Below, one piece after another: positions 33,535-46,248 of a stretch of 64,000 nt of DNA. Location of the stretch: positions 248,001 through 312,000 of the forward strand of contig NHZP01000005.1 of NCBI GenBank assembly GCA_003313425.1, written 5' to 3'. The translations under genes were made by a program, and so were the position numbers. How positions within the stretch are numbered: position 1 is the first letter of the stretch; the number at the start of each line of letters is the position of its first letter. Under the pieces are notes generated by a model. The model was not told the DNA's origin. It worked only from the letters and a program-made list of their open reading frames with translations, and did no database searches. The DNA comes from Pseudopyrenochaeta lycopersici. Taxonomy: Eukaryota > Ascomycota > Dothideomycetes > Pleosporales > Pseudopyrenochaetaceae.

Positions 33535-35625
33535 TCAGGCAATACAACAGTTGGTCCGGGACACGGAGACCACTGGGGAATGGGTGAAACCTGGGGCGCC
33601 AAGGCCGTCGAAGCTAGCGAGACCTGCAGATTTTTCTTCGCGCACCCCTGCGGCAAACCGAGGCTGACAGATTGTGGGCGAATTAAAATGAGATGAAGCT
33701 TCTTGTACGTTGACGCTAAGGGGTGCCCTTCCGGCCAAGGGGGCTTGCGCAGCCGTCTGGTCAGACCCCCTCTGGAGGGACGCTGCAGCGCTATTCCTGC
33801 CGCGCACATCACGCTGAAGCCCATGAACAGCGCAGAACACATGACTGTGAACATTGCTAAACTCTGTCCCTGTGACGGCTTGCAGTTTGTCGCCAGTGCC
33901 GAAGCCACGCCGCGTTGGTGCTTCTTTGTTTCCACACCAAACAGGGCGGTCAAGGTAGAGCAGCAAAAGGCCGTCTCGCTTACAGCGAATGCTTCGACAC
34001 GCTCGTCTTCTTGGATCGGACACGACCATGTCCAGACCACCGTGTAACGCTCGGAGCAGGTCATCAGGTGTGGTAGGCGTGTCCCCGCCTTGACCAGCAT
34101 GGTGGTGGGTCGAACGCATCTCCAAGTTACCAGCCAGGTAGTTCCAATACAGATGCGTGTTTTCATTGGTGCGCGTCTCCAACGCACCAGGATCTTCAAA
34201 TACGGCGGGATAAACGTCTCCAATAGAGAGGCTGTCGCGAATGCTTGACTGCCTCGAACGTACCACATGCCCGTCTCATAGGACCGAGCCCAGAAGATCA
34301 AGATTAGCTGAAAATCATGTCCTTCGGTTCCCGTCCATCACCAAGAAACCGATGCAGCCGCCCTGATCACTGTCTTGAACGGTATTCAGCCGACGAATTG
34401 TGGTGTTCATAAGCATGGTGGCGGCATTGGCGTTGTTGTCACCTTTCCCTTTTCCTAGCCACAGCCGTGCGGCGCGTCTGGAGAACCTTGTCCTCAGGCG
34501 TGCCGTCGCCGGCTACAGAAATCGGAGCGACAGTCGACGAATAAGCTGGAGAGGTTGGCCGCCTTCACATGCGTGTCACCAGACGCTCTCAGTGACTGTT
34601 TCTGGAGTGGCACCCCCGCTGTCGATAGAGCCCCGATGCAACTTCACGCCGCCTCATGCCATCAGCAGACGAAGCGCCAAACGGTGGAGCAGAATATCCT
34701 GCAAGCCACTAGTCTTCTCAAAACCCACTGCATGTGCCGTCGCCTCCAACCGCCGCTTGATGGACAGATGCCTCGAATAGTTTGGGTTGAAGTGGGTCTG
34801 AAAGGAGCTAGCAGGCAATAGCCCTCTGGGCAACGCGTCGCGTATTGGACGTGACAAGGAAAATGTAAGCAACCATTCTCTGTCAAAAATGGTCGCTGGG
34901 CAAAGGGTAGCCGTGCGCAAGCTCTATGGGGCCTCCGGCAAAACAACGGGAGACGCTTGTCTGCAAGCAAAGCCTTAGTGCCAGACTACGATGATCTAAA
35001 GTCCCTCCTGGAAGGAACATGAATCAGACATGTAGCTGCCGCGTCCCTTATCAGGATGGCGCTCGCAGGCCCACATAGATTGCGATTGGCGAAAGCTTTT
35101 GTATCATAGTCATAGAAAATTTGCGGCAATTCCGTTGTTCGGATCCAAGGTCGCTTCTGACATGTGTTTGGGGAGAATGACTCGCGCATAGAACTACCAT
35201 GGTACAAGCCTCGCGATGCGGCATCTCGGGCGGCCGAGAGAATTCGTATCGCGATGCCGCCGTCAGCAAGACGGTCCGTCTTCTTGCGAATTGCTGTGGT
35301 AGCGACATCCGACCCTAAATAGATTTGGGACGGTGATGCTTCTCAACAGGCGGGTGACGAACTCAGGGCTCAGGAGACGGGTTGAGTCTCGAACAAAGGT
35401 CTCAATTTGTTTTTACTCCACTCGGGGGCCCACAGGATGTCTCCATGGCGTTGCTTTGAGAGTGGACTCCTTGATCAGTTCCAGATGGCGGCTGTTGTTC
35501 TGGCGCCGCTTATTCATCTTCGTCCACTCACGAGGTGCCCCGCTTTTGGGTGACACAATGATGATCATGCCATGCTGGCGGCGACCATAGTCACGGAATT
35601 TGCATTCCTGGATCTCGGGTAAGCT
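33535..35625 (-). pseudogene. Decayed gene-like tract, minus strand (unknown family)
   Basis: Several minus-strand fragments appear in order but in different frames with stops between them: one reading GMIIIVSPKSGAPREWTK near 35550, one ending FVTRLLRSITVPNLFRVG near 35330, one with YHGSSMRESFSPNTCQK near 35200, one with ARLWLGKGKG near 34450, one with YLAGNLEMRSTHHHAGQGG near 34130, and one with a hydrophobic segment AMFTVMCSALFMGFSVMCAA near 33830. A shift between frames near 34020 would join the last two. I recognise no family. It could be a multi-intron gene I failed to splice; the number of breaks makes decay more likely. Confidence 0.3.
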
Positions 35626-37200
35626 ATCTTTGAATTAGCTGGGTCAGGTGTTTGCACGTCTTCATCTAAAGTCGACGCCAGCTTGAAAACTTTTGGAGTG
35701 AAAATACGTTCAATGTCGCCGTTACTCAATTCACTGATGACGGTCTAGACGAACATTTGGTTATGCGAAGCTTGCTGGTCAATGCTAAATAATACAAAGG
35801 GTACATAATCTCGTGCGACCATTAGAGCGCTTCAAGACGGCTACGCCCAAATCTTGTCGCCTTGCAGGACAGTATGAAGTAGTGCCTAGAGCACAAGTTA
35901 CGCGGGGCCTTGTCACGTACTCGGTCTCATCGCTGTAGGGGAGGAGACGATATGTGATCAATGATCAATCCCCTCATAGAGAGGCAGAACGCAGTGTGGT
36001 TAGGCCTTTGGGCATAACTCTGGGTGAGAATATGAAGTCCGAATCAAACGTTTTGATGAGGGGGCTGATTTCGTATGGCAATGGTCACAAGCAGATCTAA
36101 CGAGGGAAGAGCGCCCCGGTGAGTGTTCACGATATCACATAAACTCATCCTAGTGCTGCCCATATGACGCTGAAAGTAAACAATCGGGTGACTTCCCATC
36201 TACGATTAGGATTTCCCGCAAAAGTGGCAACACAGTATCTTTACGGCTTCAAAATCCGATTCCTGACTGTAGAAAAAGCTCGAAGCCATCGAAAAGAACC
36301 TTCTCACTAGCGCTCCCGCTAGCCCAAGTGGCTTCGGCGCAATTGATGTGCACCACCACCACCGCGTCATTAGCCGTCGCGCCGCAAGCCTCCCCGCTAT
36401 GCCTGCTGCAGCGTCGTTCTAGCGCTTCTATATAACTTCTATGGTATAGTGATCTAAGGGTCGCCCACTTTGTATTTGCAAATGTATCTTGTACCGTCAT
36501 CCAAATTCCGTTGCTCAAAACATGGAACAGCTTGCGTTTTTCACGAGCGCACTAAAACGCAGTCTCTGTTTGAAAATATGTACGGCAATCTCCGATGTGG
36601 TCATGAGTCGCAGTACGGCAGCCAAGCCTACCACTGGTGGTTGACCTACAGCGAAAGGTCACCTGGCTTAGGCGAAAGTCACGGTGTAGCAAGCATCACC
36701 GCTGTTTTGCAGCAGCTCTTCAAACATTTCCTTTAAAAGCTTGGTTGTATGCAACTGGTCACATTCCAAGATGCTTCTTCCCTGGTGCCGACAGCGCTCA
36801 CGCAGCACACCTGCTAACTCTAGCCTCAGTGTTACTCCCATTATCATCCCTACACGTCCACTAGGGCTTTCCATTCTTAGCGCGCTATAGAATATCAGTA
36901 TGCTTCCCTCTGTGGCCTTGTCTGTGTGGGTCACTAGACTACCTGCAGCATCTACCTGCAGCATAGCTTGACTTTTTTTATTCCTCATCTCGCTATTGGA
37001 CACAACAGCAGTCTAAGGACCAATATGGAGAAATAGTCACATGTCAGTTTTATACAGGACTTGCAATGAAGACACCAAAATACGTAATTCTTTGGGCCAT
37101 CGTCTACTCTGCAAGCATATACTAGGATATTGCTGTCCGCAGACCAGGTGTCAGTCGCCGGTCGTCTGATGTAACAGAACAAACTTTCAGGTAAATCGAA
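35626..37200. other. Gene-poor interval
   Basis: About 1.6 kb with several short ORFs on both strands, none with a recognisable domain. The 111-codon minus-strand ORF at 36668–37003 is not supported. Confidence 0.45.
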
Positions 37201-39413
37201 TAGTTTCTCTTGCACCTAATTGAAGTGTTGAGGTTTGCTTGAACTTGACGCAATAGATATTATGGATCATGCGACTCCTTTTGGCGAACTTGAGAAAGCA
37301 AGGCCGAAGTCCCCACAAAAGTCCTATAAATGTTCCAGTCACTTCTTAGATAGCGGCCAATAAGCTTCAATATATCATATCTGCACACTTCGGTATTGTC
37401 AATCAATGGCAGCGAACCATATTTTAGCGTCGTGAAACAATATCAGAGAGACAGAAACCACGCTTATCTGCCTAAAAGCCTTTTGATCCGTGACGACCAC
37501 CTCGCCGAAAATGACTTTTGGAAATTATAGAATGTTCGTGGACATTGCAAAGATTCTTATGGATCATTCTCTGCTGCACAATGGATACTGCTATATTGGA
37601 CCATCCTTTTATATATATGTGTGTTATTAATGAAGTGAGAGCAATGTGTATATCCTGGTGACCTTTCTAGTTTATATTCAAAATTTAATGAGTACATACA
37701 CTGTTAATTTTGGTGCAGGTTACGCTATCATCTAAGGAAACATGGTAGCAATCTTTTCTATGTGAGATGTGATAGCAAATAGTTAGGCCACAAGAATTTC
37801 TGCATCTACTAGAATATTAAAAATCCCCAGCAATGGTGCGTCATCTGTTCTAAGTGAGTTGACTAGGATGTGAAGGTCAGCGATGAGAACAACTGGCTCC
37901 AGGAAAATACTACAAGCCATGCTACCTTTATAGCTACATCCTATCAAATAGGTAAGGATTTCGGCTATACTGGGGAGGGATGAGCGGAAATTCTCGCCTT
38001 TAGGGACATGAAATACGTAAATTCAAATATGTTAATTAATTAATATGTGAAGTTTAGTCGTCACACAAGTTTTCTGTCAGTGCGTTTGGGCCTGAGGAAG
38101 TATATTTATGGTAACGATGAGAATGAATTCAATATCGGATATGTATTTATTCCATTACTTAGTGCCTGAGCGTTTGTGCTAGTAGAAGTGTTCGGCTATG
38201 GTATCGTCAGAAGTGAGACGTAGGAGTATGTTGAGTATGCAGGGTGACGAGGGATAACGGAATGATCCCCAAGAAACTAGGCCTGCCAAAAAAAACTGAG
38301 TAGTCTAAATCAAGGCATGTATTTGGAGTTATTTGCCATATAAACCGCACTATTTTGGGACTTGTGAGAGTTCGAATTGTTTTTCAACCAACTACGACTA
38401 CTACAGCCAACGAAAAAAAGAATGTAGCGCTGAACCACGATGTTATCCCGAAACACCTACCAAAGTAAGCAGAAACACATGTACCTCCACTTTCTCCATT
38501 TTCTTTTAACATCCTTTAGCTAAGAATGGCAATTTTGGAAACGATGACGAAGCTTCATGAAACGCCCGTCTTGTCATTGGCGTCTCTAGATGCACTGCAG
38601 TGGACTTTTTTTTAAACAAGGCTTCCAATTAGAGCCAACCCTGATTGTATTTTATCGTGGGACGCGGTAAGATCGCCCATAATTTTGGGAGATAATCAAT
38701 CTAGCCGCAGATACGCTTATTCGGCGTTGAACTCGACAGATCGAATACAAACCGTCTTGCACATCTACCCAGGAGCATCGTCATAGATGGCCAAGGCAGA
38801 AAGAGAACTTGGTACGGGCCATGCATTATTATCTAGCTTGAGCTCAATTATATGCTCCATGGCGGGGAGAATGGCGCATCTAGTGACCACATCTTCAAAC
38901 TTCTGGGCCCAATGTGATTCAGCAACCAGAAATGAACTCCAGCTTCACCGTCTTTTCAGTCGATGATACGCAACTTGACTTCCTTAGAATTACCATTGCC
39001 ATATGTAGTGAGATGAAAGTCATCGGAGGGACATGTGAGAATTCAAACGCTATCCAAAGCCTTGGTGACACCAATTTTACCAATATCTAGGATTAATATG
39101 AGGCTGTTTGAAAATCTGTGAACAAAGTGGACGAGCCCCGACCGGTGGAGCCTCTTACCTCATGAAGTTGCTTTTGGGGCCCGCATAAACTTAGCTGGAA
39201 ACACCATTTTTAGAATAGCGGGTATTCGAGGGTACATTTACTGGTGAGCCGCAGTATTTTCCTTGACATGCGTGGAAATGAGCTTACGGAAATACGTAGT
39301 ACCAGCGCGCCCGGAGAAGTTAATGATAAAGCTGGAAGAGAGCATTATGCTAACACTTCTAGAATATACAGTCACTTTCCTATGAAATAGTTACATTCAA
39401 TCTAGAACCCAAT
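37201..39413. other. AT-rich, ORF-free tract
   Basis: About 2.2 kb with no ORF above 60 codons on either strand, AT-rich with many TpA steps (for example TTAATTAATTAATATG near 38034–38049). This fits RIP-mutated repeat remains, but no transposon domain or terminal repeat could be identified by eye. Confidence 0.55.
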
Positions 39414-40155
39414 CTAGGCCTCTGCATGGAGAGTTATCTCCTCGGTGCCACTATCACACTTCTCTACCTTTCCCTGAAGCTTTTCATCACTTATAACCTT
39501 CTCGCTCACGTTCAGCCTCGAATCTCCAGCCATAATACCATCCTGGCTCCTATATCCAGGAATTGTAGGACCGAATATGAGATTGTCATAACCCACCATA
39601 ACATGGTACCCTTTGACTAGGTCGGCAAAGCGTTTCCCACAACCTAAGGGCCCTTATCAGCGCTTGAGATCTGGTAAGAGTGAACGTAAATTACATACCA
39701 ACAAGCTGCGAAGAACCATACACATTCTTCATGAATGTGACAAATTTATCCGCACTTTCAGCGTGGAACTCAGCGCACCCATCATAAGGAGCGATCTGCA
39801 TCGTGCCTCCGCTTGCCTCCAGTAATGGCTGAATATCGAGTTTGTCCTGGGCTTCTTGATGAAATTGCACATATCTCACCAAGTCTACACCGGCATCTTG
39901 GACCTGCATAGTAAGATCTGCATGCACACTCTTCCAGTGCTCATGGAAGAACTCATCGGTCAGACCGGGCTGCTTATTGAAGAAGATGAGGGCGCGGAAG
40001 TAAGGCTGCTGGTTTGACCCTGCACCAAGCTCTAGTTCTCTGAAGCGGTATTGATGAATATGATGATTTGGGCAGGGTGGTACTTCCGCAGTGGTGTTCG
40101 TCATTTTGATAGGCGTAGTCTTGATGGGTTCGGGGATTTCAAGGTCGAGGATCAA
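39414..40155 (-). CDS. EthD-domain protein (dimeric alpha-beta barrel), two exons
   Basis: Exon 1 (40155–39699) and exon 2 (39643–39414) join over a 55-bp intron (GTATGT ... CTTAG) to give 228 aa. The spliced join reads SSQLVGCGKRFADLVKGYHV. Residues about 55–160 show the EthD ferredoxin-like fold signature: a first strand ALIFFNKQPGLTDEFFHEHW, then K-S-V-H, and a late helix ESADKFVTFMKNVYG that faces the dimer. EthD proteins are small dimeric enzymes or chaperones in degradation and polyketide pathways, such as decarboxylases and cyclases. The C-terminal extension (about 175–228) is acidic. An internal Met at codon 18 (40104) is an alternative start. It lies alone in gene-poor DNA. Confidence 0.8.
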
Positions 40156-42038
40156 TATAGATATTGCTGGTCGTGGGGGAACAGCAAAAGCAAGAGCAAG
40201 GACTTGTCAAAGAAGAAAAAGGAACGAGATGCCACTTCCCCTCAAAATCTTGAGGGTGCGCGGGTCATCCATTTGAATGGTGACGGATGATAAAAGGGCA
40301 CGATCGAGGCGCGCCACTAAGCAGGGCGTACTTTTGACATTCCCTCATACGGCGTATGACTGCGCCACCAGTGGAAGCCGAGCTACTGCGAGACACCATG
40401 GTCAGCAAATATTCAAAAGCCTTGAAAGCTGATTGGTGGTTCAATAATGTTAGCCTAATATGAGGGGGATGCCCTACCTTTAGGGTGGAGAAATATGACT
40501 TCGTCTCTGCGCCACTCACGGGCATGAGCTGAGTTCACCACGCCCCAGCCGTCAAGTAGAAGGAATGTAGATGTGTTTAGTACGACGAACACCCTATGAT
40601 TACCTAGCGATGATAAAAATGGAACCGAAGGTGATACTCGTGGGACATCAGCCAATAACACTTATCCATTAGAACATGGGTATTCCTACCAACCCGAAGT
40701 CTAGTCCCAGGGCTTCGACAGTGCTCTCGAATTTTGGATCGTCAGCCGCCTTTCTATTTTGCTGTATATGCTTTGATCGTGTCAAACACGGCTGAATACC
40801 TCTTCTGGCTCCTTCACCGACACAGCCTTAGTATGTCATTTTACCCTTAAGCACAGTCTCTAGAACATTCCTCCGACAATTCATCAAGTTCAATGCCCAA
40901 CGTCTCATAACGATGCCATATATAGCCGCCTGGTTATTTAATAGCTTACTCTTCGCCTGCAGTGCAATCAAATCAGCTACTGAGAGGCGGGCTTGTAGAG
41001 AATCACAACATACTCTCAACGCAACAGAACAACTTTGAGCTTCAACAAATTCCGTGCAGTCCTATAGTGAATAGCATTAATCTTGATGCTTAGACGGCAA
41101 CATAGCTGAATCCAAGGCCAAGTCTGGGACGGGAATAGGAATAGAATTCTGAACGTAGGAGAATTAACACATTCACACTCATGGCTAGTAAAAAACGAAG
41201 AAGCTAAATGAGATGTGAAAGAACGAAGTACACCAGGACGTCGCGGATTAATACTTTTCTGAACGCTGATAACTACAATTATGCACGGCCATATTCACTG
41301 ATGCTTATCCCGCCAGAGAAGGCCGGATAGGGAAGTATGCACACAACATCTGATGTATCACGTATAGCCGGCATCCGATTTTTGTGCAACCACACCACTG
41401 CGGCGTCATTGGAATGCGGCGTTCTCCTTCAAGAAGGGGAAAAAAGGCCGTATACGATCCGAGTGAAAGGCGGCACATAGCGAGAGCGCCAGCCTGATGC
41501 GCACAAGCGTCTCGAAGCGTGCCGCTGCAGCTGGTCACGTGCGCCGCACCTTCAACGCGCCGACGGCTACGTAGATCACAACAACGCGTCACATCACGCA
41601 CCAAAAAAAGAGCAGCGAAGCGAAAAGTCAAAAAAAGGGGGTTGAATTATAATTTTGGGTTTTCATTTCATGAGACGATAGCATCACGTCGCAAGCTATC
41701 CTTTCTCCATTTGATCAGAGAAGAAACTAAACAAAAAAGAACAAAGTAAACGCTCCCTTGTAGTGACGGAGGCGCCCAAACGCCGCGACCAACATGATAT
41801 ACCCGACAGACAGTCCCGGACATGAACACCCTATCCTATACCATTTCCCCGTCCCAAGAGTACCAGAGCCCGCCATCGTGTAGAGAGAGAGAAAAGGGAT
41901 ATCGCAATACGAGCTCACGTACTAACCCGGCCCTGCGCGACAGTCGAAATAGGAACAGCGCGCTGAGGTCCGTAGCAGAGAGCTAGTCAGAGAAGAGATC
42001 AACAGGAAAGAAGAGCAAGAGGATTTAAGTAAACCCGC
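40156..42038. other. Gene-poor interval
   Basis: About 1.9 kb. Short ORFs only; a 108-codon minus ORF (41305–41631) has no recognisable features. The EthD promoter is on the left side and the histone H1 3' flank on the right. Confidence 0.45.
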
Positions 42039-43253
42039 TCATGCAGCAGCCTTCTTTGGTGTTGCCTTCTTTGGCGTCGCCTTCTTGGTGGGGGCAGCCT
42101 TCTTCGCCGCAGGAGCCTTCTTTGTCGCAGCCTTCTTTGGTGCGGCCTTCTTCGCGGCCTTTGGTGCGGCGGGAGCCTTGGTCTTGGTGACGCGGCCAGA
42201 CTTTGTCTTGCCGAGGACGCGAGAAACTTCCTGATCGACGGCTGGTGCTGGTGCTGCGGCGGCAGCGGTCTTGCGGGGCTTGCTGGCATTAGCCTTGGGC
42301 TTAGCAGCGGCAGCAGCCTTCTTAGGGGCGGCCTTCGCGGCTGCGGCCTTCTTGGGAGCAGCCTTCTTGGTGGTGGTAGCCTTGGCCTTCTACGATGGGA
42401 GTCAGTATGATGACAGGATGGGTTTTGCTGGGTAGACAAACAGTAGCGGTGGCCTTCTTGGGGGCGGCGGCCTTCTTCTCAGTCTTGGGCTCGGCCTTGG
42501 TAGCGGCAGCAGCGGGCTTCGCCTCCTTCTTAGCAAGCTTGACGGGACCAGAGGTGCCTATGCAAAGCGTTAGTAACCCTCAGTGAAACCCCGTGTTAAC
42601 ACGTGGACCGACGGATGCTGAATGGCATGCGACAGTGACGTGGAGAGCGCGACTCACCCTTGGGTTGTGTGAAGTCGCCCTTGTCCTTGCCAGAGCTGAT
42701 GGCACGGTTCACATGATTCCTGAAGGCAGTCTCGCTGAGGTTGCCCAGCTTGTTGTTGGCCTGGATGTACTTCTGGATAGCTTGACGGCTGCGGACACAC
42801 TTGAGTTAGCCAGGGCTCGTAGGTGGATCAAGACGGAAGCATCGGGTTACGCGACGACGCAACCAGCTTCCAAAAAGGTAGACTAACCTGGATCCATTGC
42901 GTTCCTTAAGCTGTATCGTGCATAGAGCGCGTCAGCAAATATAATCTTGGAGTTACAGGGCGTTGTGGGAAGCTTCGTTGTGGTGTGCGGCAAAGCTGGG
43001 GCGCCAGTGTCGCAAGCCAAGTGCGGGGGTCATGATGCGCCTGGGAGAATAGACTCACGTTGATGATAGCATCCTTTACCATATCTGTCAGGAAGAGTCA
43101 GTATTGGCCTGCGAACACGATGCAACCGACGCGCTCGCTGTGCGACGGCGTTGGGCTGACTTATGAGGGCGACATACCAATGTAGGAGCCATGGGCAGGT
43201 GCGGCTGCGGCGGCCTTTGGCTTGGAAGCAGTGGTGCTCTTCTTGGGAGGCAT
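42039..43253 (-). CDS. Linker histone H1, six exons
   Basis: Exons 43253–43178, 43084–43059, 42910–42888, 42788–42658, 42557–42442 and 42389–42039 splice to 240 aa. Introns are 93, 148, 99, 100 and 52 bp; the last uses a GTTTGT donor. The protein starts MPPKKSTTASKPK. The winged-helix H15 domain covers about 18–95 (SYIDMVKDAIINLKERNGSS, then RQAIQKYIQANNKL and FRNHVNRAISSGKDKGDF). The C-terminal half is Ala/Lys/Pro-rich with many KKA and PKKA units (key features of linker histones) and includes VSRVLGKTKSGRVTK. It binds the nucleosome dyad and linker DNA. The globular domain is split across four exons, so no single long ORF shows it; only the splices reveal the gene. Confidence 0.92.
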
Positions 43254-43404
43254 TGCGTATAGTTGGTTTGATGTCGTTATAGAGGGGATGTCAGTGCTTC
43301 TGGCGAGGGGTCAAACGTCGAAATCGATGGGGAGACGGGCGTGGTGGAGGCTTTGGAGTTGATCTGGGTTGAGGCAAGCCGCATGCGTTGGCGGGGGCGT
43401 GCTC

Positions 43405-43411
43405 TTATATA
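43405..43411 (-). promoter_or_regulatory. TATA box of histone H1
   Basis: Minus strand TATATAA at 43411–43405, about 152 bases upstream of the H1 start codon, in a GC-rich context. Spacing fits a typical TATA promoter with a short leader. Confidence 0.6.
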
Positions 43412-44538
43412 GGCGCGCCAAAACGACCGGGTGCTTTCAGATCAACAACAAGCGACACAAAGCGTCCATTCCTATTTAGGAAAGATTAGATATTCTGCGG
43501 CCATTTTTGATCTCGGATTAGACTAATGGCGCTCGCTGACTGGGCGCGGTGCGACAGCTGTATGGTCGTTTTGTTGGGGGTGTTCGGAGCCTGCTGTTCG
43601 CGAATCTATCTGCTCCATCCAACTCCTCCCACTTCATCAAGGTCTTCCCTACTTGCCGCTGCTGGCCTATTGCGATCCCATGTCAGGTGCCTCTTCCTAG
43701 ACAGATCCTTACGTTATATTGCGATACTACCAGAGCTTCGTGCACATGACTTGCACCTCTTGTCGCTGCCTATTTTCAATGTTTGGATTTGCGCACCTCG
43801 CCGCAAACGTCTTGCCAACGACCGCACCATTAAGTCAACTCTGTTGCACCAAACAAGCCTGACCAGACACTAAATACTGTCAAATCAACTCTCTATTATT
43901 CCTATTTTCCGTCTGGTGGCATTCAGATAATCTACGGCCTGGATATTCGCCGGGGCTTTGGTGTTTTGGATTTCGCACGCGTCGCCCTTTTCCCGACACT
44001 CTGGTGTTTCGCTTTCGCCTCAACACTTTTGAACACCGCCCACTTAATTGCACACTTGTGAAGTCTAAGAAAGTTTCCCGTGTTCTCGGTCCTCTTCTGC
44101 TCCACTTTGACTTCTCACAGTCACTTTTCTTAGTTGCCTGGGTCCTCGTCGTATCCCCTCGTGACGTGTCGTCCTGCGCTAGGTGAGGATGCCAATGATC
44201 ACGCGACCATCCACACCCGTCCTCCACTCATGGTTTGGGCCCCTGCTTTTCGATCTCGCACGCCATGTTAATTTCCACTGTCTTCAGATTGTTCCAATTT
44301 CCTATCAATAGTAAGAATGAAAATTAGACCATGTGGCCAGCTCGACGCGCATGCAAGATATCGTGGGTATTGACTGGCCCGCTCGAATCCTGTGGCACTC
44401 GACAAAGTCAACCACACCAAGTATCTCAAACGTCTAAATAATTAAGTAATGAGATCTATGATACCATTACTACCAAAGAATGTACGCTGTCATCAAGGGA
44501 ATATGCTGCACAATCATCGGATCCCAATGGGCCCGACT
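43412..44538. other. Intergenic, no supported gene
   Basis: About 1.1 kb between the H1 promoter and the stop of the SDR gene. ORFs of 115 codons occur on both strands but show no domain. Confidence 0.45.
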
Positions 44539-45507
44539 TCACTCAATTCTGGCAAACCGCTCCCTCTCCTGCCTGCTTTCCGCAATCCTTTCAACAGTCC
44601 ACCTCCAAAGCTCTTCCTGTAATTCCTCCTGTTGAGCCTGCTCACTCACCGCACGTTCGCTCCTCTTCTCAAAGTACACCCCCTTCAGCCCTCGGACCTC
44701 GTCCCCGACAGCCAACCATGCGAGATTGCCCCCCGACTCTGTTGGCGAATTGACATTGCTGTTCATGATGATTCGCAAGAGCGGGATAATCCGTGCGGCG
44801 ACAAAGTTTGAGAAGAATTTGACGAGAAAGTGCGCGTCGCGAGTAAGTCGGGTGGGAAACATGAGGCCTGGATCAAGCGCGACTACCGTCATGCCCTCAC
44901 TTCCGGGCTTCGCCGCCAAGTGCCGGCCCAGCGCCTTGGTCCATAGCACGTTTGCAACTTTGGATGTGGCATATCGATCTCTTCCTGAACTTGCGTCTAC
45001 CTGCGTGGCACTTGGCTGTGCTACTTCTTCTGGTGTCGTGTATGCGGGTTTCAAAGGCCACTTTAGCGATACATCGTGCACGCCAGAAGCGACGACGATG
45101 ATGCGCGCGTCGGCCGTCAGGCTTGGGGTCAGGAGATGGAACAGTAGAGCATGCCCGAGATGGTTGATGGCAAAGTGTTTCTCGAGTCCGTCATCTGTGT
45201 ATTCGATGTTTCCTGAGAGCTGGATTGCTGCGTTGAGGACTAGGGTCTGGATTGGTGCATGGCCTTCAGCATTCCATCTCTTGACAAAGTCGCGCACGTT
45301 GGCGAAGGAGCTGAGGTCGAGGGGCATGTACTTGACATTTGACTGCCCAAGTTGCTTGTTGATGTTTGTAGCGGCATTTTCAGGATCGGTCCGTGATGCA
45401 GCCACGATGAGTGTGGATGGCTGTTGCTTGGCAAGAGTGAGGGTGGCCTGATAGCCCATGCCCTGGGTGCCACCTGTCACAAGAATCGATGATGTGTACT
45501 GTGACAT
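44539..45507 (-). CDS. Short-chain dehydrogenase/reductase
   Basis: The ORF could begin at 45588, but the Met at 45507 (MSQYTSSILVTGG) places the Rossmann fold at the N-terminus as in relatives, so this start is preferred (322 aa). Motifs: TGGTQGMG at 11–18, N-A-A in LVLNAAIQLSG at about 90, Y-x3-K in DRYATSKVANVLW at about 176 and the following DPGLMFPT. It uses NAD(P)H to reduce or oxidise a small carbonyl or alcohol substrate that cannot be named. Close relatives include retinol-dehydrogenase and WWOX-like SDRs of fungi. It differs clearly in sequence from the SDR at 1420–2445, so the two are not recent duplicates. Confidence 0.85.
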   Translation of the reverse strand: MSQYTSSILVTGGTQGMGYQATLTLAKQQPSTLIVAASRTDPENAATNINKQLGQSNVKYMPLDLSSFANVRDFVKRWNAEGHAPIQTLVLNAAIQLSGNIEYTDDGLEKHFAINHLGHALLFHLLTPSLTADARIIVVASGVHDVSLKWPLKPAYTTPEEVAQPSATQVDASSGRDRYATSKVANVLWTKALGRHLAAKPGSEGMTVVALDPGLMFPTRLTRDAHFLVKFFSNFVAARIIPLLRIIMNSNVNSPTESGGNLAWLAVGDEVRGLKGVYFEKRSERAVSEQAQQEELQEELWRWTVERIAESRQERERFARIE

Positions 45508-46248
45508 TTTGATCAATATATCACTTGATTTTTTGTTTATTGTCTCGTCTGGTGTGCGTGCGATACCATAGCAGTGGCAGGAATGCAAGTCTCGAAGGAG
45601 GGATGAGGAAGGTGATTGTATGTGCTGCCTTTGATTGTAGTGTCAAGGGGAATGTGTGAGCAAAAAAACCAGTCACTTTGCTCCTAGTTGTCTTTATACA
45701 TCTTTCCCAAATCCACTAATTCCATCGTCTTGTCCGTTTTGCCTGGTTTGTCCGTCTGGAGCCACTTAACAGCGCAAAATCCGTCCCGTATGCAACGAGG
45801 CTCGCCCAAGCCCTATGTGTTGCAAGGTGCCGCCATGGTCCACCGCAATCAGTTAGCGTAGGATCCCGCCTTTTCGTTGATTGGCCGGGCCTGCGCAATT
45901 TTTAGCTGGTTGATCAGATAATCAGCGGGGCATAAAGCAGTCGACGCACACCGGTCGTCATGCAGGATCTCAACACTTGGTGACCTCTCGTATCACTCAG
46001 TCAGATATGCGCAGTTTTTATCACACATTCGTCTCCGCGAAATATTTTAACAGGAATGAAGGGGCTGACTTCATATATGCTGGTGTTGCTGATCGCATTC
46101 AATAAGTATGATTAATTGTCAAATAGAATAGAGATTTGTGAAAATATAGTGGTATTGAAAACATTATTAACTAAACGTTTACTCCTAATTACAGACAACG
46201 CGATGGGTATTCCGCCTAAAGCAAACTCCTTTCGTTCCCACGTTCCGT
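45508..46248. other. Intergenic, no supported gene
   Basis: About 740 bases holding the SDR promoter and the 3' flank of the peroxidase gene. No gene seen. Confidence 0.45.

Noticed and set aside
36668..37003. 111-codon minus-strand ORF.
   Set aside because: No recognisable domain or promoter; it lies in gene-poor DNA with competing frames.
41999..42439. 146-codon Arg/Pro-rich minus-strand ORF over the H1 tail.
   Set aside because: It is an alternative frame of the H1 C-terminal exons; the spliced frame gives the Ala/Lys-rich H1 tail and the complete winged helix.
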